Part shown: piece after piece, positions 38,455-46,762 of the stretch
How positions within the stretch are numbered: position 1 is the first letter of the stretch
How the letters are laid out: each line of letters begins with the position of its first letter
Assembly: GCA_017592665.1 (NCBI GenBank)
Contig: JAGFNW010000052.1
Span: forward strand, 1-46,762
DNA from: Streptosporangiaceae bacterium NEAU-GS5
Lineage (GTDB): Bacteria; Actinomycetota; Actinomycetes; Streptosporangiales; Streptosporangiaceae
Direction of reading: 5' to 3'
Length of the DNA stretch: 46,762 bases
The notes under the pieces: model-generated
Seen by the model: only the letters and a program-made list of their open reading frames with translations
Told to the model about the DNA's origin: nothing
Database searches by the model: none
Program-made: the position numbers and the translations under genes

Positions 38455-39288
38455 CTATGATTTCGTCGCGCCTGAGGTCAGGCCGGTCACAAGGTTGCGT
38501 TGCACGAGCAGGAAGACGATGGCCGCCGGGATGGCGATCAGGACCGCGGCCGCGGTCATGTACCCCCACTCCGCCCTGAACTGGCTGACGAACGTCTGCA
38601 TGCCGACCGCCAGTGTGTAGCTCTCGTCGCCGGTCATGAACGCCGTGGAGTACGCGACCTCGGCCCACGCCGTGATGAACGCGTAGAACCCCGCGACCGC
38701 GAGCCCCGGCCGGGCCAGCGGGAGCGCCAGCCGCCAGAACGTGCCGAACGGGCTGAGCCCGTCGACGCGCCCCGCCTCGTCGATCGTGGTCGGGATCGTG
38801 TCGAAGTAGCCCTTGAGCATCCACGCGCAGAACGGCACGGCGGTCGTGAGGTAGCAGGTGATGAGCGCCGGGAAGGTGTTGACCAGGCCCAGCGCGCTCA
38901 TCAGGTTGTACAGCGGGACGATCAGGATGGCCACCGGGAACATCTGGGTGATCAGCAGCATCCACATGATCGAGCGGTAGCCGGGGAAGCGGAAGCGGCT
39001 GACGGCGTAGCCGGTCGTGGCGGCGAGCAGGACGCCGATGACGGTGGTGGCGCCGGCCACGATGACGGTGTTGAGCAGCCAGCGCAGGAACTTCGTGTGC
39101 CCGAGCACGAAGGTGAAGTTGTCGATGTTGGGGTTGTCGAACCACTTGACCGTGGCCGACTGCCAGGCGTCCCGCGACTTGAGCGAGGTCAGCAGCAGCC
39201 AGGCGATCGGGAAGAGCGCGATGATCGAGGCCACGGTCAGGCCCGCGTGCAGGGCGATGGACTTCCCTATCGGACGGCGGTTCCTCAC
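38455..39288 (-). CDS. Sugar ABC transporter permease (MalG/AglG-like)
   Basis: 277 residues from GTG 39288, which overlaps the stop of the previous permease (GTGA) and has GGGAGG ahead. Six TM helices; coupling motif DEAGRVDGLSPFGTFWRLALP, a conserved EAA loop variant. It pairs with the upstream-encoded permease to form the membrane channel. Confidence 0.93.
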   Translation of the reverse strand: MRNRRPIGKSIALHAGLTVASIIALFPIAWLLLTSLKSRDAWQSATVKWFDNPNIDNFTFVLGHTKFLRWLLNTVIVAGATTVIGVLLAATTGYAVSRFRFPGYRSIMWMLLITQMFPVAILIVPLYNLMSALGLVNTFPALITCYLTTAVPFCAWMLKGYFDTIPTTIDEAGRVDGLSPFGTFWRLALPLARPGLAVAGFYAFITAWAEVAYSTAFMTGDESYTLAVGMQTFVSQFRAEWGYMTAAAVLIAIPAAIVFLLVQRNLVTGLTSGATKS

Positions 39289-40274
39289 CAGACCTCCCCG
39301 TGTCGGCGCAGCGCCCGGCGATAGACCACGGCCATCACGCTGAGGATGATCAGAATCAGGATGCCCCACGACGCCGACTTCGCGTAGTCACGGATGCCCT
39401 GGAAGGCCAGCCGGTAGGCCTCGGTGACCAGGATGTTCGTCTCGCCGCCCGGGCCGCCCTGGGTGGCCAGCCAGATCACCGCGAACTGGTTGAACGTCCA
39501 GATGGTGCCGAGCAGCACGACCGTGCTGGACACCGGGCGGAGCCCCGGCAGCGTGATGTGGCGGAACCGCTGGAACGCCGAGGCGCCGTCCATCTCGGCC
39601 GCCTCGTACAGCTCGCCGGGGATGGCCTGCAGACCGCCGAGGATGGCGAGCATCATGAACGGCACGCCGAGCCAGACGTTGATCGCGATGACCGAGATCT
39701 TGGCCATCGTCGGGTCGTCCAGCCAGCCGATCGCCGGCAGGCCCACGTCCCGGAGCATGCCGTTGATCACGCCGAACTCGCCGTTCAGCAGGTAGCGCCA
39801 GATGAAGATGGACACGAACGACGGCACGGCCCAGGGCAGCACCAGGAACACCCGGTAGATCGCGCGGAACCGCATGGGCCGGTTGAGCATCATGGCGAGG
39901 CCCAGCCCGAGCAGGTAGTGGAGGCCCACGCAGCAGATGGTCCAGATGATCGTCCAGATGAAGCGGCCGCGGAACTCGTCGCTGGCCAGCGCGCCCGTGT
40001 AGTTCTTCAGGCCGATGAACTCGTACGTGGACGGGATCACGTTCACGCCGATCGTGCGGCCCATGTTGGCCTCTGTGGCGTCGGTCAGCGACAGCGCGAC
40101 ACCGCGGACCAGCGGATACCCGACGAGGACCAGCGTGACCACGACCACCGGCAACACCATGGCCCAGGCGTACCAGTGCCGGGACAGCGGGCCGCTCTTG
40201 GCGGCCCTGTCATGCCGGGCCCGGCCGCGGGCGTCGCCGCCCGCGGCCGTCCCGGTGACGACGGGGGTCGCCAT
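39285..40274 (-). CDS. Sugar ABC transporter permease (MalF/AglF-like)
   Basis: 329 residues, six TM helices after a basic N-terminal tail (RGRARHDRAAKSG). EAA motif YEAAEMDGASAFQRFRHITL near residue 225. It begins 3 bp after the binding-protein stop. It forms the translocation pore with the next permease; energy presumably comes from the MsiK-like ATPase encoded divergently. Confidence 0.94.
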   Translation of the reverse strand: MATPVVTGTAAGGDARGRARHDRAAKSGPLSRHWYAWAMVLPVVVVTLVLVGYPLVRGVALSLTDATEANMGRTIGVNVIPSTYEFIGLKNYTGALASDEFRGRFIWTIIWTICCVGLHYLLGLGLAMMLNRPMRFRAIYRVFLVLPWAVPSFVSIFIWRYLLNGEFGVINGMLRDVGLPAIGWLDDPTMAKISVIAINVWLGVPFMMLAILGGLQAIPGELYEAAEMDGASAFQRFRHITLPGLRPVSSTVVLLGTIWTFNQFAVIWLATQGGPGGETNILVTEAYRLAFQGIRDYAKSASWGILILIILSVMAVVYRRALRRHGEVW

Positions 40275-40277
40275 GGG

Positions 40278-41570
40278 TTACAGGCTCCAGCCCTTGAGCA
40301 GCTCGGAGTACTTCTTGGCGACCGCGTCCATGGCCGCCTTGCTGTCGGCCTTGCCGGTCACGATGTTCTGGTAGCCCTCGAGCAGCGGGGCGAACAGCTG
40401 GCCCTGCTCGGGGATCCACGGACGGCTGACCGCGGTGTCCATCACGGTCTTCCAGACGCCGACCATCGGGTTGGCGGTCGCGGCCGGCATGTCGTACGCC
40501 GAGGTGCGGGTGGGCAGCAGGCCGAGCGAGCCGGCGATCTTCGCCTGCGAGTCGGCCGAGGCCATGAACTGAACGAACAGCTCGGACGCCGGGATGTTCT
40601 TCGAGCCCGCGTAGATGGAGTACGTGTGACCACCGGTCGGGGCCGCGGCCTTGACCGATCCGGCCGGGACGGGCGCGACGCCGAAGTTGTCCGGGTCGTC
40701 CTTGAAGACCTTTCCGGCCAGGTTGTCGGTGTTGGCCCACGGGCCGTTGAAGATCATGGCCGCCTTGCCCTCCTTGAAGGCGGTCTCGGCGGTGACGTAG
40801 CTGTCGCTGACGGCGGGCTTGCCGACGGCACCCGACTTGATCAGGTCTTCGACCACCGCGACGCCCTTGACGGACTCGGGCGAGGCCACCGTGATCTTCT
40901 TGGTGTCGACGTTCAGCAGGTCGCCGCCCTCGCCGTAGATGAACGGCAGCAGGAAGTAGGAGTCGACGTTGAGCGCCAGGCCGTCGACGCCGGTCTTCTG
41001 CTTGATGGTCAGCGCGGCCTGCTTGAGCTCGTCGAAGGTCTTGGGCACCTCGACGCCGGCCTTGCTCAGCAGCTGCTTGTTGTACAGCAGGCCGAGCGTG
41101 TCGGTGACCTGCGGTACGGCGTAGGTCTTGCCGTTGTACTTGCCGGCGCTCGCCGGTCCCGGCAGGAAGTCGTCGGCCTTGTCGACGGCGGGGGTGCCGT
41201 CGAGCGGCTGCAGGTAGCCGAGCGAGGCGAACTCGGCGACCCAGCCCACTTCGGTGCGGAGCACGTCCGGCGCGCCGGAACCCGACTGGGCCGCGGTCTT
41301 GTACTTGTTCTGCGCCTCGCCGAACGGGACGTTGACGTAGTTGACCTTGATCTTCGGATACTTCGCCTGGAAGTCCTTGATGAGGTCCTGGAAGGCCGGG
41401 CCCTCCTTGGTGGCGTCGGACGTGTCCCACCACGTGATCTCGCCGGAGACCTCGGCCGGAGCGACGCTCTTGGCGGGTGCGGCCGATTCCGATGACGTGC
41501 CGCCACCGCACGCGGTGACCGCGAGAGCGAGCGCCGCGGCTGAAGCCACGGCCGAGATGACTCGCCGCAT
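40278..41570 (-). CDS. Sugar-binding lipoprotein of ABC transporter (MalE/AglE-like)
   Basis: 430 residues: signal peptide MRRVISAVASAAALALAV with lipobox VTAC (Cys at about 21), then a Gly/Ser/Ala linker and a type-1 extracellular solute-binding domain (ITWWDTSDATKEGPAF, KVNYVNVPFGEAQNKYKT, AAMIFNGPWAN, LFVQFMASADSQAK). AAGGAG ribosome site. First gene of a six-gene minus-strand operon, with a LacI-type operator about 83-101 bp upstream. The alpha-glucosidase suggests a maltose-like alpha-glucoside as ligand. Confidence 0.94.
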   Translation of the reverse strand: MRRVISAVASAAALALAVTACGGGTSSESAAPAKSVAPAEVSGEITWWDTSDATKEGPAFQDLIKDFQAKYPKIKVNYVNVPFGEAQNKYKTAAQSGSGAPDVLRTEVGWVAEFASLGYLQPLDGTPAVDKADDFLPGPASAGKYNGKTYAVPQVTDTLGLLYNKQLLSKAGVEVPKTFDELKQAALTIKQKTGVDGLALNVDSYFLLPFIYGEGGDLLNVDTKKITVASPESVKGVAVVEDLIKSGAVGKPAVSDSYVTAETAFKEGKAAMIFNGPWANTDNLAGKVFKDDPDNFGVAPVPAGSVKAAAPTGGHTYSIYAGSKNIPASELFVQFMASADSQAKIAGSLGLLPTRTSAYDMPAATANPMVGVWKTVMDTAVSRPWIPEQGQLFAPLLEGYQNIVTGKADSKAAMDAVAKKYSELLKGWSL

Positions 41571-41910
41571 GATGAACTCCTTGATGTCAGGGGAACGGCG
41601 CAGGGACGCCGGTGCAAGGAAGGTAACTCCGGCCGGTGAAACATGAAAGTCCTTGCAGAAACTTTCTGCAAAGTCGTTACATGAGCGTCTCCTGTTAACA
41701 TACGGTCATCCCATGTCTCTGCTCCCCCACCCGTCCCACCACTGGAACGATCTCTGCGAAAGAAACTCCCGAGTAACGGCGAGTTGACGCAAGATGCCTG
41801 ATTTCTCACGCCATGTATGGACACAAAGGGCTAAGACGCGATGTACTACCTCATCAATCACACCAATGGCTGGGGTCCGGGTACGCACGCCCGGGAGGAT
41901 CGAGCATCCG
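41571..41910. promoter_or_regulatory. Divergent control region of sugar operon and ATPase gene
   Basis: 340 bases, lower in GC than the flanks. It holds the LacI-type operator (41653-41671), an AAGGAG ribosome site for the binding protein and GGGAGG (41893-41898) twelve bases before the ATPase ATG. A weaker related half-site, CTGCGAAAGAAAC, lies at about 41755. I cannot place either -10 box with confidence. Confidence 0.55.
41653..41671. promoter_or_regulatory. Perfect 19-bp LacI-family operator
   Basis: TTGCAGAAA-C-TTTCTGCAA, fully symmetric around one base. The TTGCAG arm agrees with the CTTGCAG element I recall for MalR/Reg1 of Streptomyces. It lies between the binding-protein gene and the ATPase gene and is the probable target of the LacI protein encoded in the same operon. 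Confidence 0.75.
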
Positions 41911-43206
41911 ATGAGTACCGTCGTCCTCGACAATGTGACCAAGGTGTATCCGGGAGGGTACCTCGCGGTCGACCGCATGAGCCTGCGGGCGGACGAGGGA
42001 GAGCTGTTGGTTCTCCTGGGCCCTTCTGGCTGCGGCAAATCCACGTTGCTGCGTATGATCGCGGGCCTTGAGGAGATCACGAACGGCGACCTCTGGCTCG
42101 GCGGCAAGCTCGCCAACCACCTCGCCCCCCGCGACCGCGATGTCGCGATGGTCTTTCAGAACGGGGCCCTATATCCCCATCGGACCGTCCGCGGCAATCT
42201 GTCGTTCCCGTTGGAAATCGCCAAGGCCGACCCCAATCTGGTAAGAGAGCGTGTCGTCGAACTGTCGCGCGCATTACACATCGACGAAACGCTTGATCGC
42301 CGACCTGGAACGCTCTCCGGCGGCCAGCGCCAGCGGGTAGCGATGGGCCGCGCCATAGTGCGCCAGCCGTCCATCTTCCTCATGGACGAGCCGCTGTCCA
42401 ACCTCGACGCCGGCATGCGCACCGAACTCCGGATGGAGATCTCCTCCCTCGTACGCGCCCTCGGCGTCACCACCATCTACGTGACGCACGACCAGATCGA
42501 GGCGCTCACCCTCGCCGACCGGATCGCCATCATGAACCGCGGCGTCCTTCAGGACATCGGCAGCCCCGCCCAGGTCTACAACGACCCGGCCACCGCCTTC
42601 ACCGCGGCCTTCCTCAGCTCGCAGCAGCTCAACCTGCTCTCCGCTACTGTGCGTACACCCCAGAACCAATACATACTGCTCGACTTCGGCCCCCACCAGA
42701 TCACGATGCCCTGGACCGATCCACGTGCGTACGCGGTGTCACAGCACACCGGGAGCCAGATCATCGTGGGAATCAGGCCGGACGCCCTCGCCCCCATGCC
42801 GGAGAAGGCCGAAGCCCCCAGCTTCTTCGGCCGCGTCCGGACGCTTGAGTATCACGGCCACGAGTGGCTGGCGTACGTGGAGGTCGGGATCCCCGCCGTC
42901 ACCGTGCCCGAGCCGCCCGACCCCACCCAGCGCAACGGCCACGTCAACGGAACGAACGGGACCGCGAGCAAGGCCAAGTCGATGGTGCGCCGCCTGCTCA
43001 GCGGCTCATCGTCGGAGAGCGCCGCCGCCGCCACACCGCCGCCCCTTCCGGGCACGCTCGGCGGTCACCGCCGGGCCGACCTCATCGTACGGCTCGGCGC
43101 CCGGCCCTACTGGCGGGCCGGCGAGCACGCCCGGGTGGCCGTGGACGTCTCCCGGCTGATGCTGTTCACCCAGACGGGCGCCCGGATCGACCCGCCGCGG
43201 CGTTAA
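41911..43206 (+). CDS. MsiK/UgpC-type sugar ABC transporter ATPase
   Basis: 431 residues from ATG 41911. Walker A GPSGCGKSTLL, Q-loop FQNGALYPH, signature LSGGQRQRVAMGR, Walker B IFLMDEPLSNLD and H-loop THDQIEAL. The TOBE-type C-terminal domain is unusual: about 45 residues of Asn/Gly/Ser/Pro-rich sequence (about 345-390, NGHVNGTNGTASKAKS...) interrupt it, and it is longer than common MsiK (about 375 aa). One MsiK usually serves several sugar importers; its place opposite the alpha-glucoside operon, which lacks its own ATPase, indicates it serves at least this one. Confidence 0.9.
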   Translation: MSTVVLDNVTKVYPGGYLAVDRMSLRADEGELLVLLGPSGCGKSTLLRMIAGLEEITNGDLWLGGKLANHLAPRDRDVAMVFQNGALYPHRTVRGNLSFPLEIAKADPNLVRERVVELSRALHIDETLDRRPGTLSGGQRQRVAMGRAIVRQPSIFLMDEPLSNLDAGMRTELRMEISSLVRALGVTTIYVTHDQIEALTLADRIAIMNRGVLQDIGSPAQVYNDPATAFTAAFLSSQQLNLLSATVRTPQNQYILLDFGPHQITMPWTDPRAYAVSQHTGSQIIVGIRPDALAPMPEKAEAPSFFGRVRTLEYHGHEWLAYVEVGIPAVTVPEPPDPTQRNGHVNGTNGTASKAKSMVRRLLSGSSSESAAAATPPPLPGTLGGHRRADLIVRLGARPYWRAGEHARVAVDVSRLMLFTQTGARIDPPRR

Positions 43207-43215
43207 CAGGTCACC

Positions 43216-43836
43216 TCAGCGGCCGACCCCCGCCCTGGCCAGCGCGGTGACCACGTCCACCAGGCGGACGACCTTGTCGAGCTCCGCCCGGTGAAACGCG
43301 GGCCCCTGCGTGCGCGCCACCACCAGGTGCAGCCCGTCCGGGACCGGAACGCTGGCGAGCTTGAGCTCGCCGTCGACGAATGCCGCCGCGCGGATCGGCG
43401 TCAGATCGGTCGCCGGCACGGTGGGCGGCGTCTGCCAGCTGCCGTGCACGAGCTCGCCGGTCGTCGACTCGACCGCGACCGCCCAATCCGCGCTGATCAG
43501 GTCGGGCACGGCATCGACCAGCGCGATGAACGCGCGGGCCGGATCGGCGGCCACGTGGCCGAGCAGGTCGTAGTCGGGGTTGGCGTCGGGCGTCTCGCGG
43601 GTGGGCCAGGCGGCCTCAACCCGGGTGCCCGGCACGACGGCGATGCGTTCGCGCAGCTCGTCGGCGCTGAGCGGGCCTGACCACGACACCGTGAAGTCGT
43701 CCACGGCCCGCCCCGCGGACCGCTCCAAAACCGTCACCTGCAAGATGTCGGCGCCCATCACCCCGAATGCCCGGGCCACCTGGCCGAGGACGCCCGGCCT
43801 GTCCGGTAGGGAAACCCGTAGCCGCAGCAACATCAT
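43216..43836 (-). CDS. ACT-domain protein
   Basis: 206 residues from ATG 43836 (GAGAGG five bases before; a GTG at 43842 is too close to that site). N-terminal ACT domain: LLRLRVSLPDRPGVLGQVARAF, GADILQVTVLERSAGRAVDDF. The C-terminal half resembles a degenerate GAF-like or second sensor region (DAVPDLISADWAVAVESTTG, HLVVARTQGPAFHRAELDKV). Likely a small amino-acid-sensing protein; the partner is unknown. Converges with the ATPase gene, 9 bp between their ends. Confidence 0.82.
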   Translation of the reverse strand: MMLLRLRVSLPDRPGVLGQVARAFGVMGADILQVTVLERSAGRAVDDFTVSWSGPLSADELRERIAVVPGTRVEAAWPTRETPDANPDYDLLGHVAADPARAFIALVDAVPDLISADWAVAVESTTGELVHGSWQTPPTVPATDLTPIRAAAFVDGELKLASVPVPDGLHLVVARTQGPAFHRAELDKVVRLVDVVTALARAGVGR

Positions 43837-43914
43837 CCTCACCTCTCAGACACCTAGTGTGCCGTATGAGCGTTTCATAGAGGTTCCAGAGAGATGTCCA
43901 AAGCAGCGCGCGGA

Positions 43915-43960
43915 CTTGCTGCAAGATTCAGCAAATGCCGGGGCTTTGACCAACTTTGAC
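43915..43960. promoter_or_regulatory. Repeats in promoter region of orphan kinase
   Basis: TTGCTG (43916-43921) and CAGCAA (43929-43934) form a dyad, and CTTTGAC is repeated at 43944-43950 and 43954-43960, ten bases apart on one helix face. Phased direct repeats suit a response-regulator site; the regulator itself is not in the window. Confidence 0.4.
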
Positions 43961-44016
43961 GTTAGCTTTCCGCCACACCGGAAATCCGCTGGTGAGCGCG
44001 TCTGTAGCCTCTAGGG

Positions 44017-45381
44017 ATGTCCGTCCCCTGGCTGCGCGACCTCTCCATACGGGCGCGGCTCATGCTGCTGGCCGCGGCCATCTCGGCGCTTGTATTGATA
44101 CCGGTGGCGGTCGCGGCCGACGTCGTCACCCGCAAGGGCGTCGAACACGCGATGTGGGAGTCGGCGACCCAGGCCGCCTCGAAAGTGACCGCCGACGTAC
44201 GCTCGCACCAGCTGGGATCCCCTATCCCGCCAGGAAAGGACGGCATCGACCTCATCCAGGTCGTCACCCCACAGCGGAAGATCATTGCCAGCAGCAACGC
44301 CGCCGAGGACCTGCCGCTGCTCAGCCACATCTGGCCGGGGCCTGAGGAACGCATCCAATCAGGCATCTCGTGCCCGCTGCCGGACGGCGGATGCGTCTAC
44401 GTCACGGCGATCCGCACGACCACCGACCCGGACGCCGTGGTCGTCTACGCGGCCCGGGCCGCTCCCAGCGTGCTGAACGGCCGGATTCTCGAAGTGTTCT
44501 ACGCGATCCAGGCGGCACTGCTGGTGGCGGGGATCGCGTGGATCGCGTGGCGGGTCGCCGGGCGGGCGCTGCGGCCGGTGAAGGCCATCACCACGGAGCT
44601 CGCCGAGATCACCATCGGCGACCTCAACAAGCGGGTGCCCGAGCCACCCGGCAACGACGAGGTCGCGCGGCTGGCCGCCACGGCCAACGCCACCCTGGCA
44701 CGGCTGCAGCGCTCGCTGGAGCAGCAGCGGCAGTTCGCCGCCGACGCCTCGCACGAACTGCGCACCCCCATCACCGGCATCCGCGCCCAGTTGGAGAGCG
44801 CGCGGCTGCATCCGGAGGACTGCGACGAGGCCATCTCCGCCGCGCTGCGCGACACGGGCCGGCTGGAGGCCATCGTCTCCGACCTGCTGCTGCTGGCCAG
44901 GGTCGGCACCACGGCGACCACCGTGCACGAGGAGATCGACCTCGGCGACCTGGTCAGACAGGAGGTCAAGCGGCGGACCGACAGCATCCCGGTCGAGCTC
45001 GACCTGGAGCCGGACGTACGCGTGATGGGCGTGCGCACACACCTGGCCCGGGTCGTGAACAGCCTCGTGGACAACGCCTCCCGGCACGCGCTTACGGTGG
45101 TCAGCACCAAGGTCCGCAGCTTCGAAGGCCTGGCGCTCATCACGGTGACCAATGACGGAGAGCCGATCCCGGCCACCGAACGCGAGCGCATCTTCGAGCG
45201 CTTCGCCCGCCTCGACACCGCGCGCAGCCGCACGGACGGCGGCACCGGCCTCGGCCTCGCCATCGCCCGCGAGGTCGCCCAGGCCCACCACGGCACGGTC
45301 GTCCTCGACGACAGCCCCGCCGGCCTCGTCCGCTTCACCGTCCGCCTCCCCCTGGCCCCACCCGCCGACCCCCCCGAATGA
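44017..45381 (+). CDS. Orphan sensor histidine kinase
   Basis: 454 residues: TM1 (about 15-37), extracytoplasmic domain of about 120 residues with two Cys in SCPLPDGGCVYV that could form a disulphide, TM2 (about 163-183: FYAIQAALLVAGIAWIAW), HAMP, HisKA with His246 in DASHELRTPITGI, then N-box LVDNASRHA, G1 NDGEPIPA and G2 GTGLGLAIA. The G1 box has Asn-Asp-Gly-Glu in place of the usual Asp-x-Gly-x-Gly, common in this subgroup. No response regulator is adjacent, unlike the pair at 19403-21404. The 3' end runs into a C-rich tract. Confidence 0.92.
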   Translation: MSVPWLRDLSIRARLMLLAAAISALVLIPVAVAADVVTRKGVEHAMWESATQAASKVTADVRSHQLGSPIPPGKDGIDLIQVVTPQRKIIASSNAAEDLPLLSHIWPGPEERIQSGISCPLPDGGCVYVTAIRTTTDPDAVVVYAARAAPSVLNGRILEVFYAIQAALLVAGIAWIAWRVAGRALRPVKAITTELAEITIGDLNKRVPEPPGNDEVARLAATANATLARLQRSLEQQRQFAADASHELRTPITGIRAQLESARLHPEDCDEAISAALRDTGRLEAIVSDLLLLARVGTTATTVHEEIDLGDLVRQEVKRRTDSIPVELDLEPDVRVMGVRTHLARVVNSLVDNASRHALTVVSTKVRSFEGLALITVTNDGEPIPATERERIFERFARLDTARSRTDGGTGLGLAIAREVAQAHHGTVVLDDSPAGLVRFTVRLPLAPPADPPE

Positions 45382-45837
45382 ACTCCTGAATTACCCCGCA
45401 CCCACCCACCCCCGAATAACCCCCGCACTCACCCCACCCCCGCACCCACCCCCAGCTCCTCACCCCCCCGCATTACCCCGCACTCACCCCCGCCTCCTCA
45501 CCCCCGAACCCATCGCCCTCCGCCCACATCCACTCCCGGGACTGGCCCCCCGCACGTCCCACCCCACAGCCGCACCCACGCCGCGCCTCGCGACGCCGAA
45601 CGCCGCCCGTACCATCGCGCCCGCCCACCAACACACCCGCACCCCCGGGCACCCCCACACCCACTCCGCGCCCTCCACCCCCGACACACCCGCGCCCTCC
45701 GGCGCGCCCTCCACCCCAGAGACGCCCACCAGCCTCCCCGGCGCGCCCGCGCCCTGGCACACAGGAGGGCCAACTCACGCGCCTCCGGCTCTCCGGGGAG
45801 GGCCATCCACGTCCCCCGGCGATTCGTCCGGATGAGC
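45382..45837. repeat. C-rich, low-complexity tract
   Basis: About 450 bases in which the plus strand is mostly C with A and few G, built of variants of CCCCGCACTCACCCC. The minus strand has many runs of three or more G; 45394-45413 alone meets the four-run G-quadruplex pattern with loops of 1-3. Frames stay open only because of composition (Pro, Thr, His); no ribosome site or domain is seen. It separates the kinase gene from the encapsulin gene and may act as a transcription roadblock. Confidence 0.75.

Positions 45838-46762
<925 letters not shown>

Noticed and set aside
39300-41495. 731-codon open frame on the plus strand
   Set aside because: It lies opposite the permease and binding-protein genes, which have ribosome sites, TM helices and family motifs. 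The frame stays open because of high-GC codon bias, and its Arg/His/Asp/Gln-rich composition matches no family.
45152-45835. Plus-strand frame through the C-rich tract
   Set aside because: Starts inside the kinase gene in another frame and then translates C-rich repeats into Pro/Thr/His; low complexity with no ribosome site.

Overview
The window is high-GC actinomycete chromosome. Codon third positions are strongly G/C, several genes appear to be leaderless, and the content includes a RamB/isocitrate lyase pair, a FolP2/GpgS-type pair, a LytR-CpsA-Psr protein, an MsiK-type ATPase and a family 2 encapsulin. A filamentous Streptosporangiales-type organism (Nonomuraea-like) is my best inference; no 16S rRNA or other taxonomic marker is present.

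Left edge (1-3,200) is accessory DNA. It holds the 3' end of an IS110-family transposase broken by an in-frame TAG, a tRNA T-arm-like fragment and int-arm-like repeats, a tyrosine integrase with an overlapping-operon Xis-like HTH protein, and a low-complexity reading frame built on 12-bp tandem repeats. No replication or transfer genes are visible, so this looks like an integrative-element remnant.

3,200-16,350 is core metabolism: an acyl-CoA dehydrogenase; a translationally coupled GpgS-like glycosyltransferase and FolP2-like DHPS paralogue; an unknown membrane-anchored protein; a RamB-like regulator divergent from isocitrate lyase (glyoxylate shunt); a SnoaL-like protein; a Ser/Thr kinase; a DUF3052-type protein; and a divergent glutamine-synthetase-like ligase and FluG-type amidohydrolase.

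16,350-25,700 carries an ABC-2 exporter plus LolA-like protein, divergent from an OmpR/EnvZ-type two-component pair across an array of CTGAGA repeats. A TetR regulator with a clear palindromic operator, a PLP-dependent lyase coupled to it, a LysR regulator and a zinc metallopeptidase follow.

25,800-31,700 has an LCP cell-wall ligase, a subtilase followed by a small protein resembling its own propeptide, a Ddn-like oxidoreductase, a P-loop kinase and LtrA.

31,650-43,200 is a sugar region: a ROK regulator divergent from glucokinase plus KDPG aldolase (with a long structured leader), and a minus-strand operon for binding protein, two permeases, GH13 alpha-glucosidase, LacI regulator and PfkB kinase. 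It is divergent from an MsiK-like ATPase, with a perfect LacI-type palindrome between them. Together these import alpha-glucosides, hydrolyse them and phosphorylate the glucose.

Right edge (43,200-46,762) has an ACT-domain protein, an orphan histidine kinase, a 450-bp C-rich tract with G-quadruplex potential on the minus strand, an AT-rich promoter island, and the start of a family 2B encapsulin shell gene (with a cyclic-nucleotide-binding-like domain) that runs off the window. That encapsulin, whose cargo should lie just beyond the edge, is the most interesting item.
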